The position numbers and the translations under genes were made by a program. From NCBI GenBank assembly GCA_900893395.1, contig CAAHFI010649196.1:1-21948 (forward strand): a stretch of 21,948 nt of DNA, read 5' to 3'. The notes beneath the pieces are model-generated. The model was given only the letters and a program-made list of their open reading frames with translations, ran no database searches and was not told where the DNA came from. The DNA is from Euglena gracilis (lineage: Eukaryota > Euglenozoa > Euglenophyceae > Euglenales > Euglenaceae). Below, piece after piece: positions 1 through 9,900 of this stretch (within the stretch, counting starts at the first letter, position 1; every line of letters starts with the position of its first letter).

Positions 1-1819
1 CCCGCGGCGTGCGTAAAACGCAGCAGTTACGCCCGGGAGGCAAAATAGCACGTAATAACGACGCCCCCAAAAACGTCATTTTCGGCCATTTTCGCCGAAA
101 TCGCTGCGCGCGCCCAAAACGAGCCTCTGCCCGCTAGAGTCGCGATCCTTTACACTGTTCGAAGGCGGCGATAGCGCAATTTTGCCCGCGCGGCGTGCGT
201 AAAACGCAGCAGTTACCGCCCGGCGCAAAATAGCACGTAAAACGGACGCCCCCAAAAACGTCGGCCGCCGAAATCGGCTGCGCCGCTCCAAAAACGCGCT
301 CCCCCGCTAGAGGTCGCGATCCTTTACCTACTGTTGCGAAGGGCGGCGATAGCGCAATTTTGCCCGCGCGGGCGTGCGTAAAACGCAGCAGTTACCGCCC
401 GGAGGCGCAAAATAGCACGTAAGTAACGGACGCCCCCAAAAACGTCATTTTCGCCATTTCGGCCGAAATCGCTCGCCGCCCAAAAACGAGCGCTCTGCCC
501 CGCTAGAGTCCGATCCACCTAAAACGCGGCGATAGGCCAAGCCCGCGCGGCGTAAAACGCAGCAGTTACCGCCCGGGAGCGCAAAATAGCACGTAAGTAA
601 CGGACGCCCCAAAAACGTCATTTTCCGGCCATTTCGGCCGAAATCGGCTGCGCCGGCGCCCAAAAACGAGCGCTCTGCCCGGCTAGAGGTCGGCGATCCT
701 TTACCTAACTTTCGAAGGGGCCGGAAGGCGCAATTTGCCGCGCGGCGGCGTAAAACGCAGCAGTTACCGCCCGGAGGCGCAAAATAGCACGTAAGTAACG
801 GACGCCCCCAAAAACGTCATTTTCCCATTTCCCGAAATCGGCTGCGCCGCCCCAAAAACGAGCGCTCTCCCCTAGAGGCGGCGATCCTTACCTAACTGTT
901 CGAAGGCGGCGCGATAGGCGCAATTTCCGCGGCCGTGCGTAAAACGCAGCATTACCGCCAGCGCAAAATAGCACGTAATAACGGACGCCCCCAAAACGTC
1001 ATTTTCGGCCATTTTCGGCCGAAATCGGCTGCCGGCGCCCAAAAACGAGCGCTCTGCCCCGGCTAGAGGTCGATCCTTTACCTGCGTTGCGAAGGGCGGC
1101 GCCGCAATTTTGCCCGCGGCGGGCGTGCGTAAAAACGCAGCAGTTACCGCCGGGAGGCGCAAAATAGCACGTAAGTAACGGACGCCCCCAAAAAACGTCA
1201 TTTTTCGGCCTTTCGGCCGAAATCGGCTGCGCCGGCGCTCCAAAAACGAGCGCTCTGCCCCTAGAGGTCGGCGATCCTTTACCTAACTGTTGCGAAGGGC
1301 GGCGGATAGCGGCAATTTTGCCCGCGGCGGCGTAAAACGCAGCATTACCGCCCGGAGGCGCAAAATAGCACAAGTAACGGACGCCCCAAAACGTCATTTT
1401 TCGGCCGTTTTCGGCCGAAATCGGCTGCGCCGGCGCTCCAAAAACGAGCGCTCTGCCCCGGCTAGAGGTCGGCGATCCTTTACCTAATGTTGCGAAGGGC
1501 GGCGGGCGGATAGGCGCAATTTTGCCCGCGCGGGCGTGCGTAAAACGCAGCAGTTACCGCCCGGGAGGCGCAAAATAGCACGTAAGTAACGGACGCCCCA
1601 AAACGTCATTTTTCGGCCATTTTCGGCCGAAATCGGCTGCGCCGGCGCTCCAAAAACGAGCGCTCTGCCCCGGCTAGAGGTCGGCGATCCTTTACCTAAC
1701 TGTTGCGAAGGGCGGCGGGCGGAAGGCGCAATTTTGCCCGCGGCGGGCGTGCGTAAAACGCAGCAGTTACCGCCCGGGAGGCGCAAAATAGCACGTAAGT
1801 AACGGACGCCCCAAAAACG
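1..1819. repeat. Satellite domain A: divergent, shortened left-edge units
   Basis: A partial unit (1-75) is followed by nine units with boundaries at 76, 261, 445, 618, 817, 999, 1198, 1394 and 1606. Spacings are 185, 184, 173, 199, 182, 199, 196, 212 and 214 bp, so the units approach normal length only after about 1400. Shared diagnostics are CACGTAAGTAACGG at the junction, GGCCATTTT upstream of the palindrome, CCTAACTGTTG and often GATAGGC. The shortening comes from many small losses, mostly 1-4 bases in GC runs. The unit at 261 also lacks the ATTTT-containing stretch. Whether this is true array-edge decay or poor consensus at a contig end cannot be settled here. Confidence 0.85.
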
Positions 1820-4800
1820 TCATTTTTCGGCATTTTCGGCCGAAATCGGCGCCCGGCGCTCCAAAAACGAGCGCTCTGCCCCGGCTAGAGGTCGGCGATC
1901 CTTTACCTATTGTTGCGAAGGGCGGCGGGCGGATAGGCGCAATTTTGCCCGCGGCGGGCGTGCGTAAAACGCAGCAGTTACCGCCCGGGAGGCGCAAAAT
2001 AGCACGTTTGGTAACGGACGCCCCAAAAACGTCATTTTTCGGCATTTTCGGCCGAAATCGGCTGCGCCGGCGCTCCAAAAACGAGCGCTCTGCCCCGGCT
2101 AGAGGTCGGCGATCCTTTACCTAATTGTTGCGAAGGGCGGCGGGCGGACAGGCGCAATTTTGCCCGCGGCGGGCGTGCGTAAAACGCAGCAGTTACCGCC
2201 CGGGAGGCGCAAAATAGCACGTAACGGACGCCCCAAAAACGTCATTTTTCGGCATTTTCGGCCGAAATCGGCTGCGCCGGCGCTCCAAAAACGAGCGCTC
2301 TGCCCCGGCTAGAGGTCGGCGATCCTTTACCTAATTGTTGCGAAGGGCGGCGGGCGGATAGGCGCAATTTTGCCCGCGGCGGGCGTGCGTAAAACGCAGC
2401 AGTTACCGCCCGGGAGGCGCAAAATAGCACGTTTGGTAACGGACGCCCCAAAAACGTCATTTTTCGGTCATTTTCGGCCGAAATCGGCTGCGCCGGCGCT
2501 CCAAAAACGAGCGCTCTGCCCCGGCTAGAGGTCGGCGATCCTTTACCTAATTGTTGCGAAGGGCGGCGGGCGGAGGCGCAATTTTGCCCGCGGCGGGCGT
2601 GCGTAAAACGCAGCAGTTACCGCCCGGGAGGCGCAAAATAGCACGTAACGGACGCCCCAAAAACGTCATTTTTCGGCATTTTCGGCCGAAATCGGCTGCG
2701 CCGGCGCTCCAAAAACGAGCGCTCTGCCCCGGCTAGAGGTCGGCGATCCTTTACCTAATTGTTGCGAAGGGCGGCGGGCGGACAGGCGCAATTTTGCCCG
2801 CGGCGGGCGTGCGTAAAACGCAGCAGTTACCGCCCGGGAGGCGCAAAATAGCACGTTTGGTAACGGACGCCCCAAAAACGTCATTTTTCGGCCATTTTCG
2901 GCCGAAATCGGCGCGCCGGCGCTCCAAAAACGAGCGCTCTGCCCCGGCTAGAGGTCGGCGATCCTTTACCTAATTGTTGCGAAGGGCGGCGGGCGGACAG
3001 GCGCAATTTTGCCCGCGGCGGGCGTGCGTAAAACGCAGCAGTTACCGCCCGGGAGGCGCAAAATAGCACGTTTGGTAACGGACGCCCCAAAAACGTCATT
3101 TTTCGGCATTTTCGGCCGAAATCGGCTGCGCCGGCGCTCCAAAAACGAGCGCTCTGCCCCGGCTAGAGGTCGGCGATCCTTTACCTAATTGTTGCGAAGG
3201 GCGGCGGGCGGACAGGCGCAATTTTGCCCGCGGCGGGCGTGCGTAAAACGCAGCAGTTACCGCCCGGGAGGCGCAAAATAGCACGTTTGGTAACGGACGC
3301 CCCAAAAACGTCATTTTTCGGCATTTTCGGCCGAAATCGGCTGCGCCGGCGCTCCAAAAACGAGCGCTCTGCCCCGGCTAGAGGTCGGCGATCCTTTACC
3401 TAATTGTTGCGAAGGGCGGCGGGCGGACAGGCGCAATTTTGCCCGCGGCGGGCGTGCGTAAAACGCAGCAGTTACCGCCCGGGAGGCGCAAAATAGCACG
3501 TAACGGACGCCCCAAAAACGTCATTTTTCGGCATTTTCGGCCGAAATCGGCTGCGCCGGCGCTCCAAAAACGAGCGCTCTGCCCCGGCTAGAGGTCGGCG
3601 ATCCTTTACCTAATTGTTGCGAAGGGCGGCGGGCGGACAGGCGCAATTTTGCCCGCGGCGGGCGTGCGTAAAACGCAGCAGTTACCGCCCGGGAGGCGCA
3701 AAATAGCACGTAACGGACGCCCCAAAAACGTCATTTTTCGGCATTTTCGGCCGAAATCGGCTGCGCCGGCGCTCCAAAAACGAGCGCTCTGCCCCGGCTA
3801 GAGGTCGGCGATCCTTTACCTAATTGTTGCGAAGGGCGGCGGGCGGACAGGCGCAATTTTGCCCGCGGCGGGCGTGCGTAAAACGCAGCAGTTACCGCCC
3901 GGGAGGCGCAAAATAGCACGTTTGGTAACGGACGCCCCAAAAACGTCATTTTTCGGCATTTTCGGCCGAAATCGGCTGCGCCGGCGCTCCAAAAACGAGC
4001 GCTCTGCCCCGGCTAGAGGTCGGCGATCCTTTACCTAATTGTTGCGAAGGGCGGCGGGCGGACAGGCGCAATTTTGCCCGCGGCGGGCGTGCGTAAAACG
4101 CAGCAGTTACCGCCCGGGAGGCGCAAAATAGCACGTAACGGACGCCCCAAAAACGTCATTTTTCGGCATTTTCGGCCGAAATCGGCTGCGCCGGCGCTCC
4201 AAAAACGAGCGCTCTGCCCCGGCTAGAGGTCGGCGATCCTTTACCTAATTGTTGCGAAGGGCGGCGGGCGGATAGGCGCAATTTTGCCCGCGGCGGGCGT
4301 GCGTAAAACGCAGCAGTTACCGCCCGGGAGGCGCAAAATAGCACGTAAGTAACGGACGCCCCAAAAACGTCATTTTTCGGCATTTTCGGCCGAAATCGGC
4401 TGCGCCGGCGCTCCAAAAACGAGCGCTCTGCCCCGGCTAGAGGTCGGCGATCCTTTACCTAATTGTTGCGAAGGGCGGCGGGCGGACAGGCGCAATTTTG
4501 CCCGCGGCGGGCGTGCGTAAAACGCAGCAGTTACCGCCCGGGAGGCGCAAAATAGCACGTAACGGACGCCCCAAAAACGTCATTTTTCGGCATTTTCGGC
4601 CGAAATCGGCGCGCCGGCGCTCCAAAAACGAGCGCTCTGCCCCGGCTAGAGGTCGGCGATCCTTTACCTAATTGTTGCGAAGGGCGGCGGGCGGATAGGC
4701 GCAATTTTGCCCGCGGCGGGCGTGCGTAAAACGCAGCAGTTACCGCCCGGGAGGCGCAAAATAGCACGTTTGGTAACGGACGCCCCAAAAACGTCATTTT

Positions 4801-6283
4801 TCGGCATTTTCGGCCGAAATCGGCTGCGCCGGCGCTCCAAAAACGAGCGCTCTGCCCCGGCTAGAGGTCGGCGATCCTTTACCTAATTGTTGCGAAGGGC
4901 GGCGGGCGGATAGGCGCAATTTTGCCCGCGGCGGGCGTGCGTAAAACGCAGCAGTTACCGCCCGGGAGGCGCAAAATAGCACGTAACGGACGCCCCAAAA
5001 ACGTCATTTTTCGGTCATTTTCGGCCGAAATCGGCTGCGCCGGCGCTCCAAAAACGAGCGCTCTGCCCCGGCTAGAGGTCGGCGATCCTTTACCTAATTG
5101 TTGCGAAGGGCGGCGGGCGGATAGGCGCAATTTTGCCCGCGGCGGGCGTGCGTAAAACGCAGCAGTTACCGCCCGGGAGGCGCAAAATAGCACGTAACGG
5201 ACGCCCCAAAAACGTCATTTTTCGGCATTTTCGGCCGAAATCGGCTGCGCCGGCGCTCCAAAAACGAGCGCTCTGCCCCGGCTAGAGGTCGGCGATCCTT
5301 TACCTAATTGTTGCGAAGGGCGGCGGGCGGATAGGCGCAATTTTGCCCGCGGCGGGCGTGCGTAAAACGCAGCAGTTACCGCCCGGGAGGCGCAAAATAG
5401 CACGTTTGGTAACGGACGCCCCAAAAACGTCATTTTTCGGCATTTTCGGCCGAAATCGGCTGCGCGGCGCTCCAAAAACGAGCGCTCTGCCCCGGCTAGA
5501 GGTCGGCGATCCTTTACCTAATTGTTGCGAAGGGCGGCGGGCGGACAGGCGCAATTTTGCCCGCGGCGGGCGTGCGTAAAACGCAGCAGTTACCGCCCGG
5601 GAGGCGCAAAATAGCACGTAACGGACGCCCCAAAAACGTCATTTTTCGGCATTTTCGGCCGAAATCGGCTGCGCCGGCGCTCCAAAAACGAGCGCTCTGC
5701 CCCGGCTAGAGGTCGGCGATCCTTTACCTAATTGTTGCGAAGGGCGGCGGGCGGACAGGCGCAATTTTGCCCGCGGCGGGCGTGCGTAAAACGCAGCAGT
5801 TACCGCCCGGGAGGCGCAAAATAGCACGTTTGGTAACGGACGCCCCAAAAACGTCATTTTTCGGCATTTTCGGCCGAAATCGGCTGCGCCGGCGCTCCAA
5901 AAACGAGCGCTCTGCCCCGGCTAGAGGTCGGCGATCCTTTACCTAATTGTTGCGAAGGGCGGCGGGCGGATAGGCGCAATTTTGCCCGCGGCGGGCGTGC
6001 GTAAAACGCAGCAGTTACCGCCCGGGAGGCGCAAAATAGCACGTTTGGTAACGGACGCCCCAAAAACGTCATTTTTCGGCATTTTCGGCCGAAATCGGCT
6101 GCGCCGGCGCTCCAAAAACGAGCGCTCTGCCCCGGCTAGAGGTCGGCGATCCTTTACCTAATTGTTGCGAAGGGCGGCGGGCGGACAGGCGCAATTTTGC
6201 CCGCGGCGGGCGTGCGTAAAACGCAGCAGTTACCGCCCGGGAGGCGCAAAATAGCACGTTTGGTAACGGACGCCCCAAAAACG

Positions 6284-6492
6284 TCATTTTTCGGTTTTCG
6301 GCCGAAATCGGCTGCGCCGGCGCTCCAAAAACGAGCGCTCTGCCCCGGCTAGAGGTCGGCGATCCTTTACCTAATTGTTGCGAAGGGCGGCGGGCGGACA
6401 GGCGCAATTTTGCCCGCGGCGTGCGTAAAACGCAGCAGTTACCGCCCGGGAGGCGCAAAATAGCACGTTTGGTAACGGACGCCCCAAAAACG
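6284..6492. repeat. Deviant domain B unit with two short deletions (209 bp)
   Basis: Within the otherwise uniform core this unit has lost bases at two places. One is in the CATTTTTCGG/CATTTTCGG near-duplicate, where it reads TTTTTCGGTTTTCGG. The other is in the inverted repeat region, which reads CGCGGCGTGCG. Its junction is the long form, so the short length comes from these losses. The first loss is at a direct repeat, consistent with slippage. Confidence 0.75.
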
Positions 6493-6721
6493 TCATTTTT
6501 CGGCATTTTCGGCCGAAATCGGCTGCGCCGGCGCTCCAAAAACGAGCGCTCTGCCCCGGCTAGAGGTCGGCGATCCTTTACCTAATTGTTGCGAAGGGCG
6601 GCGGGCGGACAGGCGCAATTTTGCCCGCGGCGGGCGTGCGTAAAACGCAGCAGTTACCGCCCGGGAGGCGCAAAATAGCACGTTTGGTAACGGACGCCCC
6701 AAAAACGTCATTTTTCGGCAT

Positions 6722-6733
6722 TTTCGGCCGAAA
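6722..6733. repeat. 12-bp perfect palindrome TTTCGGCCGAAA
   Basis: The word equals its own reverse complement and recurs once per unit through domains B and C; it is damaged mainly in the left-edge units. It could bind a dimeric protein or form a small cruciform, but no function is shown. It is one of at least five dyad-symmetric words in each monomer. Confidence 0.9.
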
Positions 6734-6739
6734 TCGGCT

Positions 6740-6749
6740 GCGCCGGCGC
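6740..6749. repeat. 10-bp palindrome GCGCCGGCGC, an indel hotspot
   Basis: The word is a perfect palindrome in domain B. In domain C this site is the commonest place for short losses. Examples are GCGCGCGCTCC near 13577, CCGCGGCGCTCC near 14863, GCCGCGCGCTCC near 15069 and CCGCGCGCTCC near 16770. The bases immediately downstream, from CCAAAAACGAGCGCTC on, remain intact in nearly all the same units. Confidence 0.85.
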
Positions 6750-6758
6750 TCCAAAAAC

Positions 6759-6766
6759 GAGCGCTC
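6759..6766. repeat. 8-bp palindrome GAGCGCTC
   Basis: This palindrome begins the more conserved block of the monomer and is kept in nearly every unit, including most left-edge ones. One exception is the unit near 17417, where the downstream flank reads GCGCTTTG instead of GCGCTCTG. Confidence 0.85.
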
Positions 6767-6794
6767 TGCCCCGGCTAGAGGTCGGCGATCCTTT

Positions 6795-6811
6795 ACCTAA
6801 TTGTTGCGAAG
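6795..6811 (-). other. CENP-B-box-like word, domain B form (7 of 9 essential bases)
   Basis: Read on the minus strand, this is CTTCGCAACAATTAGGT. The mammalian CENP-B box has essential positions NTTCGNNNNANNCGGGN. TTCG and A match with exact spacing, and the last four positions are TAGG against CGGG, so 7 of 9 match. In domain C the change from TAATT to GATT on the plus strand gives CAGG and raises the match to 8 of 9. A match of 7 of 9 is expected by chance in a sequence this long, so binding is not claimed. Confidence 0.3.
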
Positions 6812-6823
6812 GGCGGCGGGCGG
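6811..6823 (+). other. G-rich run with two-tetrad G-quadruplex potential
   Basis: GGGCGGCGGGCGG contains four GG tracts separated by 1-2 bases, so it meets the minimal two-layer G-quadruplex pattern. It recurs on the plus strand once per unit, about 100 times in the window. Two-layer quadruplexes are weak, so this is a structural possibility only. Confidence 0.4.
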
Positions 6824-6837
6824 ACAGGCGCAATTTT

Positions 6838-6850
6838 GCCCGCGGCGGGC
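6838..6850. repeat. Inverted repeat GCCCGCGGCGGGC
   Basis: This is a 6-bp arm, one central base and a perfectly complementary arm. It is intact in nearly all domain B units and most domain C units; a few lose one base. Immediately downstream, GCGTAAAACGC (6853-6863) is a second small dyad with a 4-bp stem and a 3-base loop. Further out, ATTTTGC (6833-6839) and GCAAAAT (6885-6891) are complementary across about 45 bp and could enclose both in a larger fold. Confidence 0.8.
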
Positions 6851-6874
6851 GTGCGTAAAACGCAGCAGTTACCG

Positions 6875-6880
6875 CCCGGG
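6875..6880. repeat. CCCGGG palindrome within the second conserved block
   Basis: This six-base palindrome lies in ACCGCCCGGGAGGCGC and occurs about once per monomer. In several units one C is missing (for example near 14570, 16484, 19232 and 19446). It is useful as a periodic restriction landmark. Confidence 0.75.
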
Positions 6881-6895
6881 AGGCGCAAAATAGCA

Positions 6896-6914
6896 CGTTT
6901 GGTAACGGACGCCC
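6896..6914. repeat. Variable inter-block junction that sets unit length
   Basis: The stretch from CAC to AACGG is the main source of length classes. CACGTTTGGTAACGG and CACGTAAGGTAACGG give 215 bp, CACGTAAGTAACGG gives 214 bp, and CACGTAACGG gives 210 bp. Domain C has CACTTTGGTAACGG and shorter forms. The 210-bp form is exactly the 214-bp form minus one copy of a tandem GTAA pair, which points to slippage. The GTAAGG form occurs near 7540 and 9248. Confidence 0.85.
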
Positions 6915-9900
6915 CAAAAACGTCATTTTTCGGCATTTTCGGCCGAAATCGGCTGCGCCGGCGCTCCAAAAACGAGCGCTCTGCCCCGGCTAGAGGTCGG
7001 CGATCCTTTACCTAATTGTTGCGAAGGGCGGCGGGCGGACAGGCGCAATTTTGCCCGCGGCGGGCGTGCGTAAAACGCAGCAGTTACCGCCCGGGAGGCG
7101 CAAAATAGCACGTTTGGTAACGGACGCCCCAAAAACGTCATTTTTCGGCATTTTCGGCCGAAATCGGCTGCGCCGGCGCTCCAAAAACGAGCGCTCTGCC
7201 CCGGCTAGAGGTCGGCGATCCTTTACCTAATTGTTGCGAAGGGCGGCGGGCGGACAGGCGCAATTTTGCCCGCGGCGGGCGTGCGTAAAACGCAGCAGTT
7301 ACCGCCCGGGAGGCGCAAAATAGCACGTTTGGTAACGGACGCCCCAAAAACGTCATTTTTCGGCATTTTCGGCCGAAATCGGCTGCCGGCGCTCCAAAAA
7401 CGAGCGCTCTGCCCCGGCTAGAGGTCGGCGATCCTTTACCTAATTGTTGCGAAGGGCGGCGGGCGGATAGGCGCAATTTTGCCCGCGGCGGGCGTGCGTA
7501 AAACGCAGCAGTTACCGCCCGGGAGGCGCAAAATAGCACGTAAGGTAACGGACGCCCCAAAAACGTCATTTTTCGGCATTTTCGGCCGAAATCGGCTGCG
7601 CCGGCGCTCCAAAAACGAGCGCTCTGCCCCGGCTAGAGGTCGGCGATCCTTTACCTAATTGTTGCGAAGGGCGGCGGGCGGACAGGCGCAATTTTGCCCG
7701 CGGCGGGCGTGCGTAAAACGCAGCAGTTACCGCCCGGGAGGCGCAAAATAGCACGTAACGGACGCCCCAAAAACGTCATTTTTCGGCATTTTCGGCCGAA
7801 ATCGGCTGCGCCGGCGCTCCAAAAACGAGCGCTCTGCCCCGGCTAGAGGTCGGCGATCCTTTACCTAATTGTTGCGAAGGGCGGCGGGCGGACAGGCGCA
7901 ATTTTGCCCGCGGCGGGCGTGCGTAAAACGCAGCAGTTACCGCCCGGGAGGCGCAAAATAGCACGTAAGTAACGGACGCCCCCAAAAACGTCATTTTTCG
8001 GCATTTTCGGCCGAAATCGGCTGCGCCGGCGCTCCAAAAACGAGCGCTCTGCCCCGGCTAGAGGTCGGCGATCCTTTACCTATTGTTGCGAAGGGCGGCG
8101 GGCGGACAGGCGCAATTTTGCCCGCGGCGGGCGTGCGTAAAACGCAGCAGTTACCGCCCGGGAGGCGCAAAATAGCACGTTTGGTAACGGACGCCCCAAA
8201 AACGTCATTTTTCGGCATTTTCGGCCGAAATCGGCTGCGCCGGCGCTCCAAAAACGAGCGCTCTGCCCCGGCTAGAGGTCGGCGATCCTTTACCTAATTG
8301 TTGCGAAGGGCGGCGGGCGGATAGGCGCAATTTTGCCCGCGGCGGGCGTGCGTAAAACGCAGCAGTTACCGCCCGGGAGGCGCAAAATAGCACGTTTGGT
8401 AACGGACGCCCCAAAAACGTCATTTTTCGGCATTTTCGGCCGAAATCGGCTGCGCCGGCGCTCCAAAAACGAGCGCTCTGCCCCGGCTAGAGGTCGGCGA
8501 TCCTTTACCTAATTGTTGCGAAGGGCGGCGGGCGGACAGGCGCAATTTTGCCCGCGGCGGGCGTGCGTAAAACGCAGCAGTTACCGCCCGGGAGGCGCAA
8601 AATAGCACGTAACGGACGCCCCAAAAACGTCATTTTTCGGCATTTTCGGCCGAAATCGGCTGCGCCGGCGCTCCAAAAACGAGCGCTCTGCCCCGGCTAG
8701 AGGTCGGCGATCCTTTACCTAATTGTTGCGAAGGGCGGCGGGCGGACAGGCGCAATTTTGCCCGCGGCGGGCGTGCGTAAAACGCAGCAGTTACCGCCCG
8801 GGAGGCGCAAAATAGCACTTTGGTAACGGACGCCCCAAAAACGTCATTTTTCGGCATTTTCGGCCGAAATCGGCTGCGCCGGCGCTCCAAAAACGAGCGC
8901 TCTGCCCCGGCTAGAGGTCGGCGATCCTTTACCTAATTGTTGCGAAGGGCGGCGGGCGGACAGGCGCAATTTTGCCCGCGGCGGGCGTGCGTAAAACGCA
9001 GCAGTTACCGCCCGGGAGGCGCAAAATAGCACGTTTGGTAACGGACGCCCCAAAAACGTCATTTTTCGGCATTTTCGGCCGAAATCGGCTGCGCCGGCGC
9101 TCCAAAAACGAGCGCTCTGCCCCGGCTAGAGGTCGGCGATCCTTTACCTAATTGTTGCGAAGGGCGGCGGGCGGACAGGCGCAATTTTGCCCGCGGCGGG
9201 CGTGCGTAAAACGCAGCAGTTACCGCCCGGGAGGCGCAAAATAGCACGTAAGGTAACGGACGCCCCAAAAACGTCATTTTTCGGCATTTTCGGCCGAAAT
9301 CGGCTGCGCCGGCGCTCCAAAAACGAGCGCTCTGCCCCGGCTAGAGGTCGGCGATCCTTTACCTAATTGTTGCGAAGGGCGGCGGGCGGACAGGCGCAAT
9401 TTTGCCCGCGGCGGGCGTGCGTAAAACGCAGCAGTTACCGCCCGGGAGGCGCAAAATAGCACGTTTGGTAACGGACGCCCCAAAAACGTCATTTTTCGGC
9501 ATTTTCGGCCGAAATCGGCTGCGCCGGCGCTCCAAAAACGAGCGCTCTGCCCCGGCTAGAGGTCGGCGATCCTTTACCTAATTGTTGCGAAGGGCGGCGG
9601 GCGGACAGGCGCAATTTTGCCCGCGGCGGGCGTGCGTAAAACGCAGCAGTTACCGCCCGGGAGGCGCAAAATAGCACGTTTGGTAACGGACGCCCCAAAA
9701 ACGTCATTTTTCGGCATTTTCGGCCGAAATCGGCTGCGCCGGCGCTCCAAAAACGAGCGCTCTGCCCCGGCTAGAGGTCGGCGATCCTTTACCTAATTGT
9801 TGCGAAGGGCGGCGGGCGGACAGGCGCAATTTTGCCCGCGGCGGGCGTGCGTAAAACGCAGCAGTTACCGCCCGGGAGGCGCAAAATAGCACGTTTGGTA

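Larger units (their letters stand above)
6699..6759. repeat. Internal direct repeat CCAAAAACG within the monomer
   Basis: The 9-bp word CCAAAAACG occurs at 6699-6707 and again at 6751-6759, 52 bp apart, and both copies recur in almost every unit. Just after the first copy, CATTTTTCGG (6709-6718) is followed directly by CATTTTCGG (6719-6727). In domain C the second copy gains a T (TCATTTTCGG), so it matches the first copy more closely. These internal repeats could be traces of a shorter ancestral unit, but they are too short to establish this. Confidence 0.6.
6708..6922. repeat. Reference monomer (215-bp form)
   Basis: This is a representative intact unit; by eye the four consecutive units from 6493 to 7352 are the same. 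In order it contains a near-duplicate CATTTTTCGG/CATTTTCGG, the palindrome TTTCGGCCGAAA, the palindrome GCGCCGGCGC, a CCAAAAACG word, GAGCGCTC, a long conserved stretch ending in CTTTACCT, the variable TAATT site, a G-rich run, GCCCGCGGCGGGC, GCGTAAAACGC, CCCGGG, and the variable junction between GCAAAATAGCAC and AACGGACG. Hand count gives 131 G+C of 215 and 30 CpG. Confidence 0.95.

Noticed and set aside
6722-6738. Second CENP-B-like match at TTTCGGCCGAAATCGG on the plus strand
   Set aside because: It has TTCG and A in place, but the CGG is offset by one base, giving only 7 of 9, which is expected by chance in this length.
6853-6863. Rho-independent-type terminator at GCGTAAAACGC
   Set aside because: The stem is only 4 bp and no U tract follows on either strand; it recurs in every unit with no gene upstream.
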